Source: Wukongibacter sp050859025
GTDB taxonomy: Bacteria; Bacillota; Clostridia; Peptostreptococcales; Caminicellaceae
Length of the DNA: 64,000 bases
NCBI RefSeq assembly: GCF_050859025.1
Contig: NZ_CP138200.1
Coordinates: forward strand, 5,890,001-5,954,000
Reading direction: 5' to 3'
Shown: positions 1 to 8,903 of the stretch, piece after piece
Numbering within the stretch: the stretch's first letter is position 1
Layout of the letters: every line of letters begins with the position of its first letter
Made by a program: the position numbers and the translations under genes
The notes under the pieces: generated by a model
Told to the model about the DNA's origin: nothing
Seen by the model: only the letters and a program-made list of their open reading frames with translations
The model's database searches: none

Positions 1-256
1 CTGTTCTAGTTCCTTCTAGCCCCATTAACAATACATTTATTCTTTTACTTTTTTCTACTAATTGCTCAAGCTCTGATTTTTCCTTCACTTCTTTTCCTTC
101 TGGTCCAGGGGAAACTACTATATCATCAGGTTGTATTGGTTCAACCTCAGGATCATTAGATTCGCCAGACATTTTTAGAAATGCCAGTACTCCACCACCT
201 AACAGTAAAGTAAAACATACAAAAGCAATAACAAATACCTTCAAAAAAGATTTCAT
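1..256 (-). CDS. LytR-CpsA-Psr (LCP) family protein, N-terminal part only
   Basis: The reading frame starts at the ATG ending at 256 and runs off the window edge after about 85 codons. A GGAAGGTG ribosome binding site lies just upstream. The protein begins MKSFLKVFVIAF, with one N-terminal membrane segment (about residues 5-26). A Pro/Glu-rich linker follows, then RINVLLMGLEGTRT, which matches the opening strand of the LCP catalytic domain. LCP proteins transfer undecaprenyl-linked teichoic acid or other glycopolymers onto peptidoglycan outside the membrane. The catalytic arginines lie beyond the window, so the assignment rests on the N-terminus alone. A family C repeat lies directly upstream (291-361). 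Confidence 0.7.
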   Translation of the reverse strand, partial: MKSFLKVFVIAFVCFTLLLGGGVLAFLKMSGESNDPEVEPIQPDDIVVSPGPEGKEVKEKSELEQLVEKSKRINVLLMGLEGTRT

Positions 257-290
257 AAAATTCACCTTCCACAACAAATATTCCTATAAA

Positions 291-361
291 ACAAAGTCTT
301 TTATAAATATCCTCAAAATGGACTTTGCCTATAAATATAACAAAAATTGTATTTATCAACA
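291..361. repeat. Dispersed intergenic repeat family C, copy 1
   Basis: This stretch opens with AAAGTCTTTTATAAATAT, has GGACTTTG about 15 bases later, and ends in AAAATTGTATTTATCAACA. It aligns over about 70 bases with 10801-10873 and in part with 39452-39510. The AAAGTC and GACTTT ends of the first half can pair as a hairpin. Confidence 0.6.
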
Positions 362-455
362 TTTTTAAGAAGTTTATAATTCGACATATTTTATATATAC
401 CAAATATTATTTTATCATATATTTAATTTATTTTGATAATTAATTTTTCATTACA

Positions 456-498
456 AAAAATTAACAGGGGACAGGCTAAAAATCTTATCCTCTGTTAA
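456..498 (-). terminator. Terminator after the 107-aa membrane protein
   Basis: An inverted repeat TTAACAGGGGA (461-471) and TCCTCTGTTAA (488-498) has one mismatch. On the minus strand it is followed by a T-run, complementary to the A-run just before 461. It lies 67 bases past the stop codon of the gene at 565-888. Confidence 0.65.
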
Positions 499-564
499 TG
501 ACTACTCAAAAACTACTTATGATATTACATATTATTTAATTACATAATAATACCCATCTCGAAA

Positions 565-888
565 TTAATGCATAAGGGCCTCTAAAGTAAATCCTATTAT
601 TACCATGATCGCAGCCATTAGGGCCGGTCCAATTCCTTCTCCACCACGCATTGGATCTTCAAATTTGTCTTTGGCTTCCCTTACAAAATATTCTTTTCTT
701 ATCTTTGGGGTTCCTACCAATAAAACAACCGCAATAATCATAGATACTAATCCTGCCCCTAGAACTGCTATATAAGCACCTTTAAGAAGCTCCCACCCTT
801 TAAAGAGAGAAAAAGCCCCACCAATCGCTGCAAATATAAGTGAATAAATTAGTCCTTTAAAAACATAGGTCAATAAATTTTTTATCAA
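565..888 (-). CDS. Small membrane protein of unknown function
   Basis: This is a 107-residue hydrophobic protein with three predicted membrane segments (about residues 10-30, 37-60 and 86-104). A short basic/acidic loop lies between the second and third. The start is a TTG codon preceded by GGGAGAGGTTG, a good Shine-Dalgarno sequence at proper spacing; no ATG fits better. I recognise no family motif and assign no function. It appears to form its own unit between the lysC terminator (931-969) upstream and a terminator at 456-498 downstream. Confidence 0.6.
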   Translation of the reverse strand: MIKNLLTYVFKGLIYSLIFAAIGGAFSLFKGWELLKGAYIAVLGAGLVSMIIAVVLLVGTPKIRKEYFVREAKDKFEDPMRGGEGIGPALMAAIMVIIGFTLEALMH

Positions 889-930
889 AACAACCTCTCC
901 CTCTATTAATTTCTATATTATATTTTTACA

Positions 931-969
931 AAAAAGAAGGGAAACTGTCAAATTTGCAGTTTCCCTCCT
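931..969 (-). terminator. Terminator of the aspartokinase transcript
   Basis: Arms GGGAAACTG (939-947) and CAGTTTCCC (957-965) extend outward to a 15-bp stem with one mismatch. A T-run follows on the minus strand (931-935). Confidence 0.8.
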
Positions 970-1324
970 TTAATATATATTCATATGGGGGTATGAATAT
1001 CAAATTAAAGAAATCTATGTACAATGAATTTATAAATCTTCCTTTGCTCTCTCCAAAAACTAGCATTTTACTAATATTCAGGACTCAAATTCATCAGATT
1101 TATCACATTGTATGACTCTATAGATTTCCGAAAATTGCATGTATTGATTAAAGTCTTTACTTAAAATCCATACAAAAACAATTCCCTTAATTTTATTATA
1201 AATGATTTCATGGCTTTTAGCATTATAATAATCAAACTTTTATTAAGGAAATTTATGCAATTTTCTAATTTTCTTAATAATTATCTTTAATTTATATCAA
1301 AAATATACAATTGTTAATCATTTT
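970..1324. other. Noncoding AT-rich gap after lysC
   Basis: I see no coding potential here. A weak relic of a family A repeat arm may lie at about 1155-1183 (ATTAAAGTCTTTACTTAAAATCC). Confidence 0.5.
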
Positions 1325-2530
1325 TTACAAATTAAATTCCTTTGCTACAGCTATAACTGCTTTTTCTTTGTCACTAGTGTTTATAGTGTATGATATTCTT
1401 ATTTCCGATGTTGTTACTTGCTTAAATTCAATATTATTATCTGCAAATATCTTAAACATCTTGGCTGCGACTCCTGATTGACTTTTCATTCCTATCCCAA
1501 CAACTGATAGCTTTGTTATCTCTTCTTCAACATCTATTTCAATACCTTTTAATTTACACTTTACATCTTCCAATACCTTATCAATTATAAATTTATCGCT
1601 TTGAGGTGCAGTAAAAGAAATATTTATATATCCATGCGATGGTGCCGTTTGACTTATCATATCAACATTTATGTCATTTGAAGCTAAGCTCTGAAATATC
1701 ATAGATATATTATTTACTGCATAAGGAACATGGTTTATAGTTATCATTATATCATCATCACTGACAGATAATCCAGTGATAACTTTACTCTCCATAGATT
1801 CATCAAACTCCTTTATATATGTTCCCGGCCATTCTTCAGTACTTAAAGCAACGTATATAGGAACATTAAATCTTTGTGCAATTTCTATTGATCTAGTCTC
1901 CATGACACCTGAACCAAGACTTGCCATCTCCACCATTTCTTCATAACAGATGTAATCCAGCTTTTTAGCAGTTGAAAAAATTCTAGGATCTACTGTGTAA
2001 ATACCATCTACATCAGTATAAATTTCACATACTGAGCCTAACTTGGCCGCCAGAGCCACAGCGGTAGTGTCAGACCCACCTCTTCCTAGTGTAGTAATAT
2101 TTCCTTCTTCATCTGCACCTTGAAACCCTGCTATAACTACTATTTTTCCTTGAGCAATATGTTTTTTCACTTTTTCAATTTCTATATCAGTAATTCTAGC
2201 CTTTGTATGATAACCTTTGGTAATTATTCCGGCTTGAAATCCTGTAAGAGATATGGATTCATAGCCTAATTCCTTTAAGGCAATCGACAATAGAGATATG
2301 GATACCTGCTCTCCTGTGGACATAAGCATATCTAGCTCTCTTCTATCAGGATTTGAGGCTATATCCTCAGCCATACCTAGAAGTATATCTGTGGTTTTCC
2401 CCATAGCCGAAACTACAACCACAACATCATCACCCTGAGATTTTCTTTTTACAACTCTTTTTGCTACATTTTTTATCTTATCTATAGTCCCTACAGAAGT
2501 TCCACCATATTTTTGTACAACTCTTGCCAT
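1325..2530 (-). CDS. lysC: Aspartate kinase, lysine-riboswitch controlled
   Basis: This enzyme phosphorylates L-aspartate, the first step to lysine, threonine, methionine and diaminopimelate. The N-terminus carries the kinase signature KYGGTSVG (residues 7-14). LGRGGSDTTAVALA lies in the middle, and the last ~140 residues form two ACT domains with VVGIGMKSQSGVAAKMF. The 401-residue length fits the single-chain class in which a small regulatory subunit is often made from an internal start. I chose the ATG ending at 2530, because GGCAGGTG sits 6 bases upstream; the in-frame GTG at 2539 lies inside that site. A lysine riboswitch (2669-2929) precedes it, so high lysine should stop transcription. 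Confidence 0.93.
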   Translation of the reverse strand: MARVVQKYGGTSVGTIDKIKNVAKRVVKRKSQGDDVVVVVSAMGKTTDILLGMAEDIASNPDRRELDMLMSTGEQVSISLLSIALKELGYESISLTGFQAGIITKGYHTKARITDIEIEKVKKHIAQGKIVVIAGFQGADEEGNITTLGRGGSDTTAVALAAKLGSVCEIYTDVDGIYTVDPRIFSTAKKLDYICYEEMVEMASLGSGVMETRSIEIAQRFNVPIYVALSTEEWPGTYIKEFDESMESKVITGLSVSDDDIMITINHVPYAVNNISMIFQSLASNDINVDMISQTAPSHGYINISFTAPQSDKFIIDKVLEDVKCKLKGIEIDVEEEITKLSVVGIGMKSQSGVAAKMFKIFADNNIEFKQVTTSEIRISYTINTSDKEKAVIAVAKEFNL

Positions 2531-2586
2531 GCATTTCACCTGCCTTTACCTTATTTTCATTGTAAATTTGTTTTTTTAATATATTT

Positions 2587-2657
2587 CTATAGGAATTCAA
2601 GTAGAGACTTTAATTTATACATGTATAAATTAAGTTCTACTATTTGAACCCTATATA
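2587..2657. repeat. Family A palindromic repeat, short form, in the lysC leader
   Basis: The left arm (TATAGGAATTCAAGTAGAG...) and right arm (...TTCTACTATTTGAACCCTATA) are inverted copies that meet at TACATGTA, with no central core. It lies between the riboswitch terminator and the lysC start codon, so it should be part of the lysC mRNA. Confidence 0.85.
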
Positions 2658-2668
2658 ATTGAACAAAT

Positions 2669-2929
2669 AAAAAAACAGCCAAGAGCAAAAGGCAGCCATG
2701 ACTGATGAAATTATCATCAAATACCTCTCACCCCGCACAAACCAGCACTCCATCGGAAGATTGGGCAATCAACCGTAGACAGTACTATACTTCTTAAGCA
2801 TAGTCCCAATACATTACCTAGGGAAGGTAATATATTTCGGCAATTATACCTTTCCTTTAACTCTACGATTTCCCCAAACCTAAGTTAAAATACTAATTAT
2901 AATTGCGTCCTCTAATTTGCACTCAAAGG
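2669..2929 (-). promoter_or_regulatory. Lysine riboswitch (L box)
   Basis: Read on the minus strand, the leader has the L-box landmarks in order. They are AGAGGACGCAATTATAATTAGTA (family: AGAGGUGC...AGUA), then GGAAAGG, then TTGCCGAAA (family: CGCCGAAG), then CTGTC with GATGGAGTGCTGGT (family: GGAGNGCUAUC). CAAAT and ATTTG at the ends can form P1. A candidate terminator stem (CAGTCA with TGGCTG) followed by seven U closes the element. Lysine binding is expected to favour termination before lysC. Confidence 0.88.
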
Positions 2930-2950
2930 ATTTTCTATTCATTTCCATGT

Positions 2951-2979
2951 ATTTTATCACATCTGTTACGTTCTGTCAA
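2951..2979 (-). promoter_or_regulatory. Promoter of the lysC leader
   Basis: On the minus strand, TTGACA (2974-2979) and TAAAAT (2951-2956) are separated by 17 bases. They lie about 25 bases before the riboswitch. Confidence 0.75.
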
Positions 2980-3022
2980 TATTTTAGCATCTGAGCTATC
3001 TCTTTGTTTGATCTAAAAGCTT

Positions 3023-3049
3023 CTATAGGGATTTAAGTAAAGACTTTAT
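3023..3049. repeat. Family A repeat, single arm
   Basis: TATAGGGATTTAAGTAAAGACTTTAT matches the left arm of family A; no right arm follows. It lies just upstream of the nhaC promoter. Confidence 0.6.
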
Positions 3050-3063
3050 AGTTAGCATCAAAG

Positions 3064-3092
3064 TTGGTTTTCCTTTAAAAATGTATTATAAT
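3064..3092 (+). promoter_or_regulatory. Promoter of the antiporter gene
   Basis: TTGGTT (3064-3069) and TATAAT (3087-3092) are separated by 17 bases. Confidence 0.6.
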
Positions 3093-3129
3093 GAATATGT
3101 TCCCACAATATCATTAATCGAGGTAAATA

Positions 3130-4512
3130 ATGAAAAAAACAATCAATATAAAATATACATATTTAACAATTATCATTACAATTATTGCAATCGTAATAAC
3201 TTTAGTATTGAACATAGCTTTATACTACGGCCTATTAATGGGACTTTTGATAGCTTGTATGATCTCCTATAAAAACGGATATTCTTGGAAGGAGATTTTT
3301 CAAATGATTATAAGGGGCATCAGAGGAGCTTTAATAATTATTGTTATGATGTCTTTAATCGGGATGCTTATAAGTATATGGATGTCTAGCGGTACTATAC
3401 CAACTATGATTTTCTATGGGTTCAAATATCTATCAAATACAAATATTATTTTGGCAGCTTTCCTTACTAGCTCAGCTATTTCTATGGTTTTGGGTACGGC
3501 CCTAGGTACTATTAGTACTATTGGTACTGTCTTTCTAAGCTTAGCTCTTGGCTTAGATTTGCCAATGGCACCCTTAGTTGGGGCAATGGTTTCAGGTTCA
3601 TATTTAGGAGATAGAACATCTCCAATGTCAAGCAGTGCCAACTTAGCCGCCACAATCACTGAAACCAATGTTATTGATAATATAAAACACATGATGGTAA
3701 CAACTTTACCAGTTTTTTCTTTAAGTGCAATATTATATTGGAGCATTGGCAACAATCTTGTTAGTGATATTTCGAGTTCAAATGATGTTAAATACTTTCA
3801 AGATCTATTGCTATCCAATTTTAATATTGAGTTTATATCATTAATACCACCATTATTAATCTTAGTCTCCGCAGTTGCTTTTAGAACATCAATAGTTAAA
3901 AGCATTACTTTGGGTTTGATAGCAAGTACCTTTATTTTTCTAGTTAGAGATGGGGCTTCTATAATAGATACCCTATATATAATAATTTTAGGATATTATC
4001 CAGATAATATGGAGATAGGAAAGATCATGTCTGGTGGTGGATTTGTATCAATGAAAAATGTATTATTGGTAATTAGTATCTCAACAGGATTAAATGGAAT
4101 TTTAGAGGGTACAAAAATGATTACCCCTTTAATCAAAGGCTTTTCCAATAGTATTAAAAATACTAGAAACCTTATTCATAAGACTGCTGTTCTCTGTATT
4201 ATTGTATGTGCCATAACCTGTAGTCAAGCTCTTACTACTATAATACCGGGCCAATACTTAAAAAAGATTTATACTAAATTCAGTCTTTCAAGGAACACCT
4301 TAGCCCGTACTATTTCAGATGCAGGAATTGTAATAGTTCCACTTATTCCATGGAATATTAATGCTATTTTAGTTTCCTCTATAATGAAGGTCCCTACATC
4401 AAAATATTTACCTTATTCTTTTTTATGTTATATGCTTCCTATACTAACATTTATTTATCCAATGCTTAAATATAGAAAGGTCTTTGATAAAGATTCGAAT
4501 AAAGCTATATGA
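3130..4512 (+). CDS. nhaC: Na+/H+ antiporter, NhaC family
   Basis: This is a 460-residue membrane protein with about 11 hydrophobic segments. The segment SGSYLGDRTSPMSSSANLAA (about residues 156-175) matches the NhaC signature in which Gly, Asp and Ser residues line the ion path. A glycine-rich GTALGTISTIGTVF precedes it. Family members exchange Na+ for H+, or organic anions such as malate and lactate with coupled ions, so the substrate is open. The start ATG has GAGGT five bases upstream. A longer frame from 3081 is in another phase and is not supported. The gene diverges from lysC and seems to stand alone. Confidence 0.82.
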   Translation: MKKTINIKYTYLTIIITIIAIVITLVLNIALYYGLLMGLLIACMISYKNGYSWKEIFQMIIRGIRGALIIIVMMSLIGMLISIWMSSGTIPTMIFYGFKYLSNTNIILAAFLTSSAISMVLGTALGTISTIGTVFLSLALGLDLPMAPLVGAMVSGSYLGDRTSPMSSSANLAATITETNVIDNIKHMMVTTLPVFSLSAILYWSIGNNLVSDISSSNDVKYFQDLLLSNFNIEFISLIPPLLILVSAVAFRTSIVKSITLGLIASTFIFLVRDGASIIDTLYIIILGYYPDNMEIGKIMSGGGFVSMKNVLLVISISTGLNGILEGTKMITPLIKGFSNSIKNTRNLIHKTAVLCIIVCAITCSQALTTIIPGQYLKKIYTKFSLSRNTLARTISDAGIVIVPLIPWNINAILVSSIMKVPTSKYLPYSFLCYMLPILTFIYPMLKYRKVFDKDSNKAI

Positions 4513-4611
4513 ACTCTATACACATAAGGAAAATTATATTTAGCCACAGTTTTAATAAGTTTATAATTTCCTATGTATTATAAAAAATTAAATTTTAAGG
4601 AGTGATTTTTT

Positions 4612-5289
4612 ATGAAGCTTAAATACTTAGGTCATTCTGCTTTTTATATTGAAAGTGGAAATTTTAAATGTCTAATTGATCCGTTTCTAAATGGAAATCC
4701 TATGGCAAAGTCGTCACCAGATGATTTTACAGACATATCCCATATATTTGTAACCCACGGTCATGGCGACCATCTAGGTGATACTATCGAAATCGCTAAG
4801 AAAAATGATTCTACAGTTATAACAAATTTTGAAATAGCTGCTTTTTTAGGGGATAGTGGAGTTAATGCTCATCCAATGCATATAGGTGGAAGAACAAAAT
4901 TTGATTTTGGTACAGTTAAAATGACTCCTGCTCTACATGGCTCTGGAATCCAAACTTCAGATGGAATGATCTATGGTGGAAACCCATGTGGATTTGTCAT
5001 CGAAATAGAGGGAAAAAAAATATATCATGCTGGCGATACAGGTCTTACTATGGATATGAAGCTTCTTGAGATAGAAAATATTGATATAGCTATCCTTCCA
5101 ATCGGAGGTAACTTTACTATGGATATTAATGATGCCGTAAGAGCAGTAGAGTTTATTAAGCCAAAAAAAATCATACCTATACATTATGATACCTTTCCAA
5201 TCATTGAGGCTTCTCCTCAGGAATTCAAGGATAAGATCCAAGATGTTGAGGTGATAATATTAGAGTCTAATGGTGAGTATTCTCTTTAA
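4612..5289 (+). CDS. UPF0173 metal-dependent hydrolase (metallo-beta-lactamase fold)
   Basis: This is a 225-residue cytoplasmic protein. The metal-binding motif THGHGDHLGD (H49, H51, D53, H54) is followed by downstream ligands in HAGDTGLTMDM and the conserved IPIHYDTFP near the C-terminus. These features match the UPF0173 (YtkL-like) branch of the metallo-beta-lactamase superfamily, for which no firm substrate is known. AAGGAG lies eight bases before the ATG. A strong terminator follows at 5325-5350, and the 100-base gap from nhaC leaves room for its own promoter. Confidence 0.88.
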   Translation: MKLKYLGHSAFYIESGNFKCLIDPFLNGNPMAKSSPDDFTDISHIFVTHGHGDHLGDTIEIAKKNDSTVITNFEIAAFLGDSGVNAHPMHIGGRTKFDFGTVKMTPALHGSGIQTSDGMIYGGNPCGFVIEIEGKKIYHAGDTGLTMDMKLLEIENIDIAILPIGGNFTMDINDAVRAVEFIKPKKIIPIHYDTFPIIEASPQEFKDKIQDVEVIILESNGEYSL

Positions 5290-5324
5290 TAGATGTTAAA
5301 GTCTATAATATTATTAACAGTTTG

Positions 5325-5352
5325 AGAACCGAATCCTTTTCGGTTCTTTTAA
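5325..5352 (+). terminator. Terminator after the UPF0173 gene
   Basis: AGAACCGAA (5325-5333) pairs with TTCGGTTCT (5339-5347) and is followed by TTT. Confidence 0.75.
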
Positions 5353-5467
5353 ATTTCCTTAATAAAGGTTTATATTTTTCCTATATGATATATAATCAAT
5401 ACTATGAATAAATTCATATAGAAATTCAGATATAGCTGCTAATTTAAAGCTTTAGGTTGTCATTATT

Positions 5468-5556
5468 ATATAGAGATTCCAATCAAAACTTTAATTTATA
5501 CACATCAGATATTTTAATCTGTATAAATTAAGTTCTACTATTTGAACCCTATATAA
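5468..5556. repeat. Family A palindromic repeat with variant core
   Basis: The right arm matches the family consensus exactly (AAGTTCTACTATTTGAACCC). The left arm is diverged (TATAGAGATTCCAATCAAAA). The core is a short AT-rich loop rather than the common one. It lies 36 bases before the start of the DMT transporter gene. Confidence 0.8.
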
Positions 5557-5591
5557 TAAACTAGTATACATATATAAATGAGGTGGTTAAT

Positions 5592-6473
5592 ATGAGACAG
5601 GAAACCAAGGGTATAATATGCCTTCTTTTATCTTCATTCTTTTTTGCCATGATGGGAGCAGCAGTAAAGTCAGTCCCTGACATACCAATTGCACAAAAGA
5701 TTTTTTTTAGGAATCTAGTTGGTGTTCTCATTACTGGTAGTATTCTTATTAAAAACAAAGAAAGTTTTAAGGGTTCTAACATAAAGCTTCTATCGTTAAG
5801 ATCTCTATTTGGATTATTAGGTGTAGCTGCAAATTTTTATGCTATTTCAAAGCTACCTTTATCTGATGCTGCTTTATTAAATAGAATGTCTCCCTTCTTT
5901 CTTATTTTGCTATCCTTACTTTTTTTAAAGGAGAATGTAAATAGATATCAGCTTTATGCAATGGTTGTGGCTTTATTAGGTGCTAGCTTTGTAATAAAAC
6001 CCCAATTCAACTATACTATTATACCTGCATTAATAGGGTTATCTTCTGCCATCTTCGCTGCAGCAGGTTATGCCAGCGTAAGACAGTTAAGGCTCTATTC
6101 ATCCCCCTATACAATTGTATTTTTCTTTTGTATGTTTTCATGCCTTGCTACAGTTCCATTTATGCTAACGGGCCACTATAGGGCTCCAAATTCTGCGGAG
6201 CTAGTTATGCTTCTTTTAATAGGTCTTTCTGCTACGGCAGCTCAAATATTTATGACAACGGGCTACAGATTTGCACCAGCTTCTAGATTAGCTATATATG
6301 GATATACTAATATTATTTTCTCCGCCATCTTAGGAGTGATACTCTGGAGAGAATATCCAGATCTATTAAGTATGACAGGTGGTCTTCTAATAATAATAGG
6401 TGGATTTATTAATTATGTTGCTATGAATAATAAAAACCTTAATCAATCGGACGAAACAACAAAGGATGAATAG
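5592..6473 (+). CDS. DMT superfamily (EamA) transporter
   Basis: This is a 293-residue membrane protein with ten predicted helices in two tandem EamA halves. The first half holds FFFAMMGAAVKSVPD and FYAISKLPLSDAALLNRMSPFFLILLS. The second holds SATAAQIFMTTGYRFAPASRLAIYGYTNIIFSAILG, both characteristic of the drug/metabolite transporter family. Substrates cannot be read from sequence. The ATG at 5592 is preferred over the GTG at 5583, because AGGTGG (5581-5586) is its ribosome binding site. A family A repeat fills the space upstream. Confidence 0.85.
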   Translation: MRQETKGIICLLLSSFFFAMMGAAVKSVPDIPIAQKIFFRNLVGVLITGSILIKNKESFKGSNIKLLSLRSLFGLLGVAANFYAISKLPLSDAALLNRMSPFFLILLSLLFLKENVNRYQLYAMVVALLGASFVIKPQFNYTIIPALIGLSSAIFAAAGYASVRQLRLYSSPYTIVFFFCMFSCLATVPFMLTGHYRAPNSAELVMLLLIGLSATAAQIFMTTGYRFAPASRLAIYGYTNIIFSAILGVILWREYPDLLSMTGGLLIIIGGFINYVAMNNKNLNQSDETTKDE

Positions 6474-6654
6474 TATAAATTGAAGCAATTACGTAATGAG
6501 TAAGACATGTCTTTTGAAATTTTAAGGTATATATAGAAGTAAATTTTTTTATATGGTAATTATACAGTTTGCTCTAGTATTAATTTATTAAAAATATGTT
6601 ATAATTTAAAGAAGGTTTTGAAAGAAAAATATATTTTTAATAGGAGGAATACTT

Positions 6655-7902
6655 ATGGAGCAAAGTTTTTCAATGGTTGCATCGCACTCTAAAAGACCGG
6701 TCAATGAAGATAAAATTTTTTCGGCCAGTAGGCAGGCAAATGAGGCTGCTTTAAAATATGGTTTTGAGAATGTTATTAATTCTACTGTAGGTGCCCTTTT
6801 AGACGACAATGGAAATTTACTTGTCTTACCTACTGTCATTGATATCCTAAAAAATTTACCAGCTCAGGAAATAGCTGCTTATGCTCCAATTGCTGGATTG
6901 CCTGATTTCCTAGAATCAGTTAAAACTGCTACTTTCAGAGATCATCTACCTGAAGGGTATATAGAAGCTGTAGCTACTCCTGGTGGTTCTGGAGCTATAA
7001 GACATACCATATGGAATTATTCTGAAATGGGCGATTATATATTAACATCGGATTGGTACTGGGGTCCTTATAAAACAATAGCTGAAGAGCATGGTAGGAA
7101 AATTGCTACATACAATTTATTTGATGAAAATAATAATTTTGATGTTAATTCATTTAAGGAAAGATTAGGTGAACTATTAGAGATTCAGAAAAGGGTAGTT
7201 ATCCTTTTAAATTCACCAGCTCACAATCCAACTGGGTTTACCTTGGAACTATCTGAATGGGAGCAAGTAATCAATATTTTAAGGCACTATGCCAATATTG
7301 ATAATAATAACAAAATTATTTTGTTTTCAGATATTGCATATATAGATTTTGCTGGTGAAACAAATTCCTCAAGGGAGTTCATGAAATACTTTAGTAATCT
7401 TCCTGAAAACATACTGACTATAGCATCCTTTAGTATGTCAAAGGGATATACTCTATATGGAATGAGAAGTGGTGCAATGCTGTGTATTACATCTAATAGG
7501 GAAATTGCTGAAGAGTTTAAAAATACTACACAATTTTCAAATAGAGGCGTATGGTCTAATGGAACAAGAAGTGCCATGAAAATACTAGCCAAAATTTTTA
7601 ACAATAAGGATTTGCTAGAAAAGGTTGAAAATGAAAGGAGAGCATATAGAAAGCTCCTTGAAGATAGAGCGAATACCTTTGTAGCTGAAGCAAATAGCGT
7701 GGGCCTAGGGATTTGTCCCTATAAATCCGGATTCTTCGTAACAATACCATGTGATAACCCCGTAGGCGTTGCTGAGGAGCTTAAAAAGGACAATATCTTC
7801 CTTGTACCTCTTGAAAGGGGACTTAGATTTGCTGTGTGTTCTGTATCTAAGGAAAAATGTAAAAGTGCACCTCAGAAAATATATGATGTGATAAACAAAT
7901 AG
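6655..7902 (+). CDS. PLP-dependent aminotransferase, class I/II fold
   Basis: This is a 415-residue fold-type I PLP enzyme. N191-PTG in NSPAHNPTGFTL is the family motif that contacts the substrate carboxylate and PLP. K263 in ASFSMSKGYTLYGMRSGAM is the expected Schiff-base lysine. The N-terminus (NSTVGALLDDNGNLLVLPTVIDIL) resembles the aromatic/aspartate aminotransferase branch, but the amino-acid specificity is not clear. TAGGAGG lies eight bases before the ATG. It is flanked upstream by a 180-base gap and downstream by a shared bidirectional terminator, so it is monocistronic. Confidence 0.85.
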   Translation: MEQSFSMVASHSKRPVNEDKIFSASRQANEAALKYGFENVINSTVGALLDDNGNLLVLPTVIDILKNLPAQEIAAYAPIAGLPDFLESVKTATFRDHLPEGYIEAVATPGGSGAIRHTIWNYSEMGDYILTSDWYWGPYKTIAEEHGRKIATYNLFDENNNFDVNSFKERLGELLEIQKRVVILLNSPAHNPTGFTLELSEWEQVINILRHYANIDNNNKIILFSDIAYIDFAGETNSSREFMKYFSNLPENILTIASFSMSKGYTLYGMRSGAMLCITSNREIAEEFKNTTQFSNRGVWSNGTRSAMKILAKIFNNKDLLEKVENERRAYRKLLEDRANTFVAEANSVGLGICPYKSGFFVTIPCDNPVGVAEELKKDNIFLVPLERGLRFAVCSVSKEKCKSAPQKIYDVINK

Positions 7903-7978
7903 AAGATATTGTTGATAAGTATAAGAAAAAAATAATTTTATCCACAATTTTAAAAGATTTATTATTATATGTGGAAAA

Positions 7979-8022
7979 AAGAGGATGGTATATACTACAC
8001 TGTAGTAAACAACCATCCTCTC
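7979..8022. terminator. Bidirectional terminator between the aminotransferase gene and lspA
   Basis: AGAGGATGGT (7980-7989) pairs with ACCATCCTCT (8012-8021), with A-rich sequence before and T-rich sequence after. It serves the converging genes on both sides. Confidence 0.8.
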
Positions 8023-8051
8023 TTTTGCAATATTTTTTATAAGACATTCCT

Positions 8052-8504
8052 TTATATTTCTATATTCTTAAAAATTACCGCATAACCAAAGATTATTGAT
8101 CCTATAACAATAAAGACATCTGCAACATTGAAAACTGGATAATTAATTAAATTAAAATCGAAGAAATCAATAACATAATTCAATCTTATTCTATCAATCA
8201 AATTACCAACTGCTCCCCCAATAATAAATGCTAGCGGTAGCTTTAATAATAGTAAATTTTCTTTCTTCATTATTTTCATAAAGTACACTAGCAAAGCAAT
8301 TACTACTATCAATGTTATTAATATTAGAAATATTTGCTTATCTCTTAAAATACTAAATGCCGCACCAGTATTTTTTCTATATGTAAGATGAAAGACGTTT
8401 TCGATTAATGGGTAAGTTTCTATTGGTCTTAGATGGATAACAGCTAAATATTTGGTCAATTGATCTAAAATAATTATAGAAATTATTATTATAAAATATA
8501 TCAT
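8052..8504 (-). CDS. lspA: Lipoprotein signal peptidase II
   Basis: This is a 150-residue integral membrane aspartyl protease that cleaves the signal peptide of diacylglyceryl prolipoproteins. Four membrane segments are visible. The conserved blocks are DQLTKY (14-19), RKNTGAAFS (43-51), GGAVGNLIDRIRLNYVIDFFDF (96-117) and FNVADVFIVIG (125-135). The catalytic pair should be D104 and D129. GGAGG lies upstream of the ATG. The usual partner rluD is not next to it. Two repeats (families B and A) occupy the upstream gap. Confidence 0.93.
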   Translation of the reverse strand: MIYFIIIISIIILDQLTKYLAVIHLRPIETYPLIENVFHLTYRKNTGAAFSILRDKQIFLILITLIVVIALLVYFMKIMKKENLLLLKLPLAFIIGGAVGNLIDRIRLNYVIDFFDFNLINYPVFNVADVFIVIGSIIFGYAVIFKNIEI

Positions 8505-8528
8505 TAATTTTCCTCCAAGTTCTTTTAT

Positions 8529-8626
8529 ATAGAACGCACTTACACATCTACATTTTGATTTCTTGAATAGTCAAAGTTTCAAGGCTTTTAAAGGAATCAA
8601 AATATAAAAGATTTATTGCGACTTCT
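8529..8626. repeat. Family B dispersed repeat, copy 1
   Basis: It starts TATAGAACGCACTTACACATCT, has ATTTTGATTTCTTGA and GTTTCAAGGCTTTT inside, and ends AGATTTATTGCGACTTCTATA. It aligns end to end with 39745-39846. It directly abuts a family A repeat, sharing the TATA junction. Confidence 0.75.
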
Positions 8627-8732
8627 ATAGGGATTCAAGTAGAGACTTTAATTTATACATTTCCAAAACTCCCAGAAACACTGAGTATTTGTACATGTAT
8701 AAATTAAGTTCTACTATTTGAACCCTATATAA
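8626..8732. repeat. Family A palindromic repeat, full form with core
   Basis: Left arm TATAGGGATTCAAGTAGAG, core CCAAAACTCCCAGAAACACTG with GAGTATTTGTACATG, right arm TTCTACTATTTGAACCCTATA. This is the complete ~105-bp form. A decayed single arm follows at 8765-8808 (ATATAGAGTTCACATAGTAA). Confidence 0.88.
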
Positions 8733-8903
8733 TAAGTTTTTTCAGTATCTTCTCTATTCTAACATATAGAGTTCACATAGTAAAACCTAATTTATGTATA
8801 TACAAATAATCTATATATTCGAAAGTCTTGGGTATTTATATATTGATAGGTTCGGCCTACACTGTCTTCTCACTTATCCAATAAATATGATGTCTAGCTC
8901 TCT

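Noticed and set aside
3081..3272. Short frame overlapping the start of the NhaC gene
   Set aside because: It is in a different phase, starts inside the -10 region and has no ribosome binding site.
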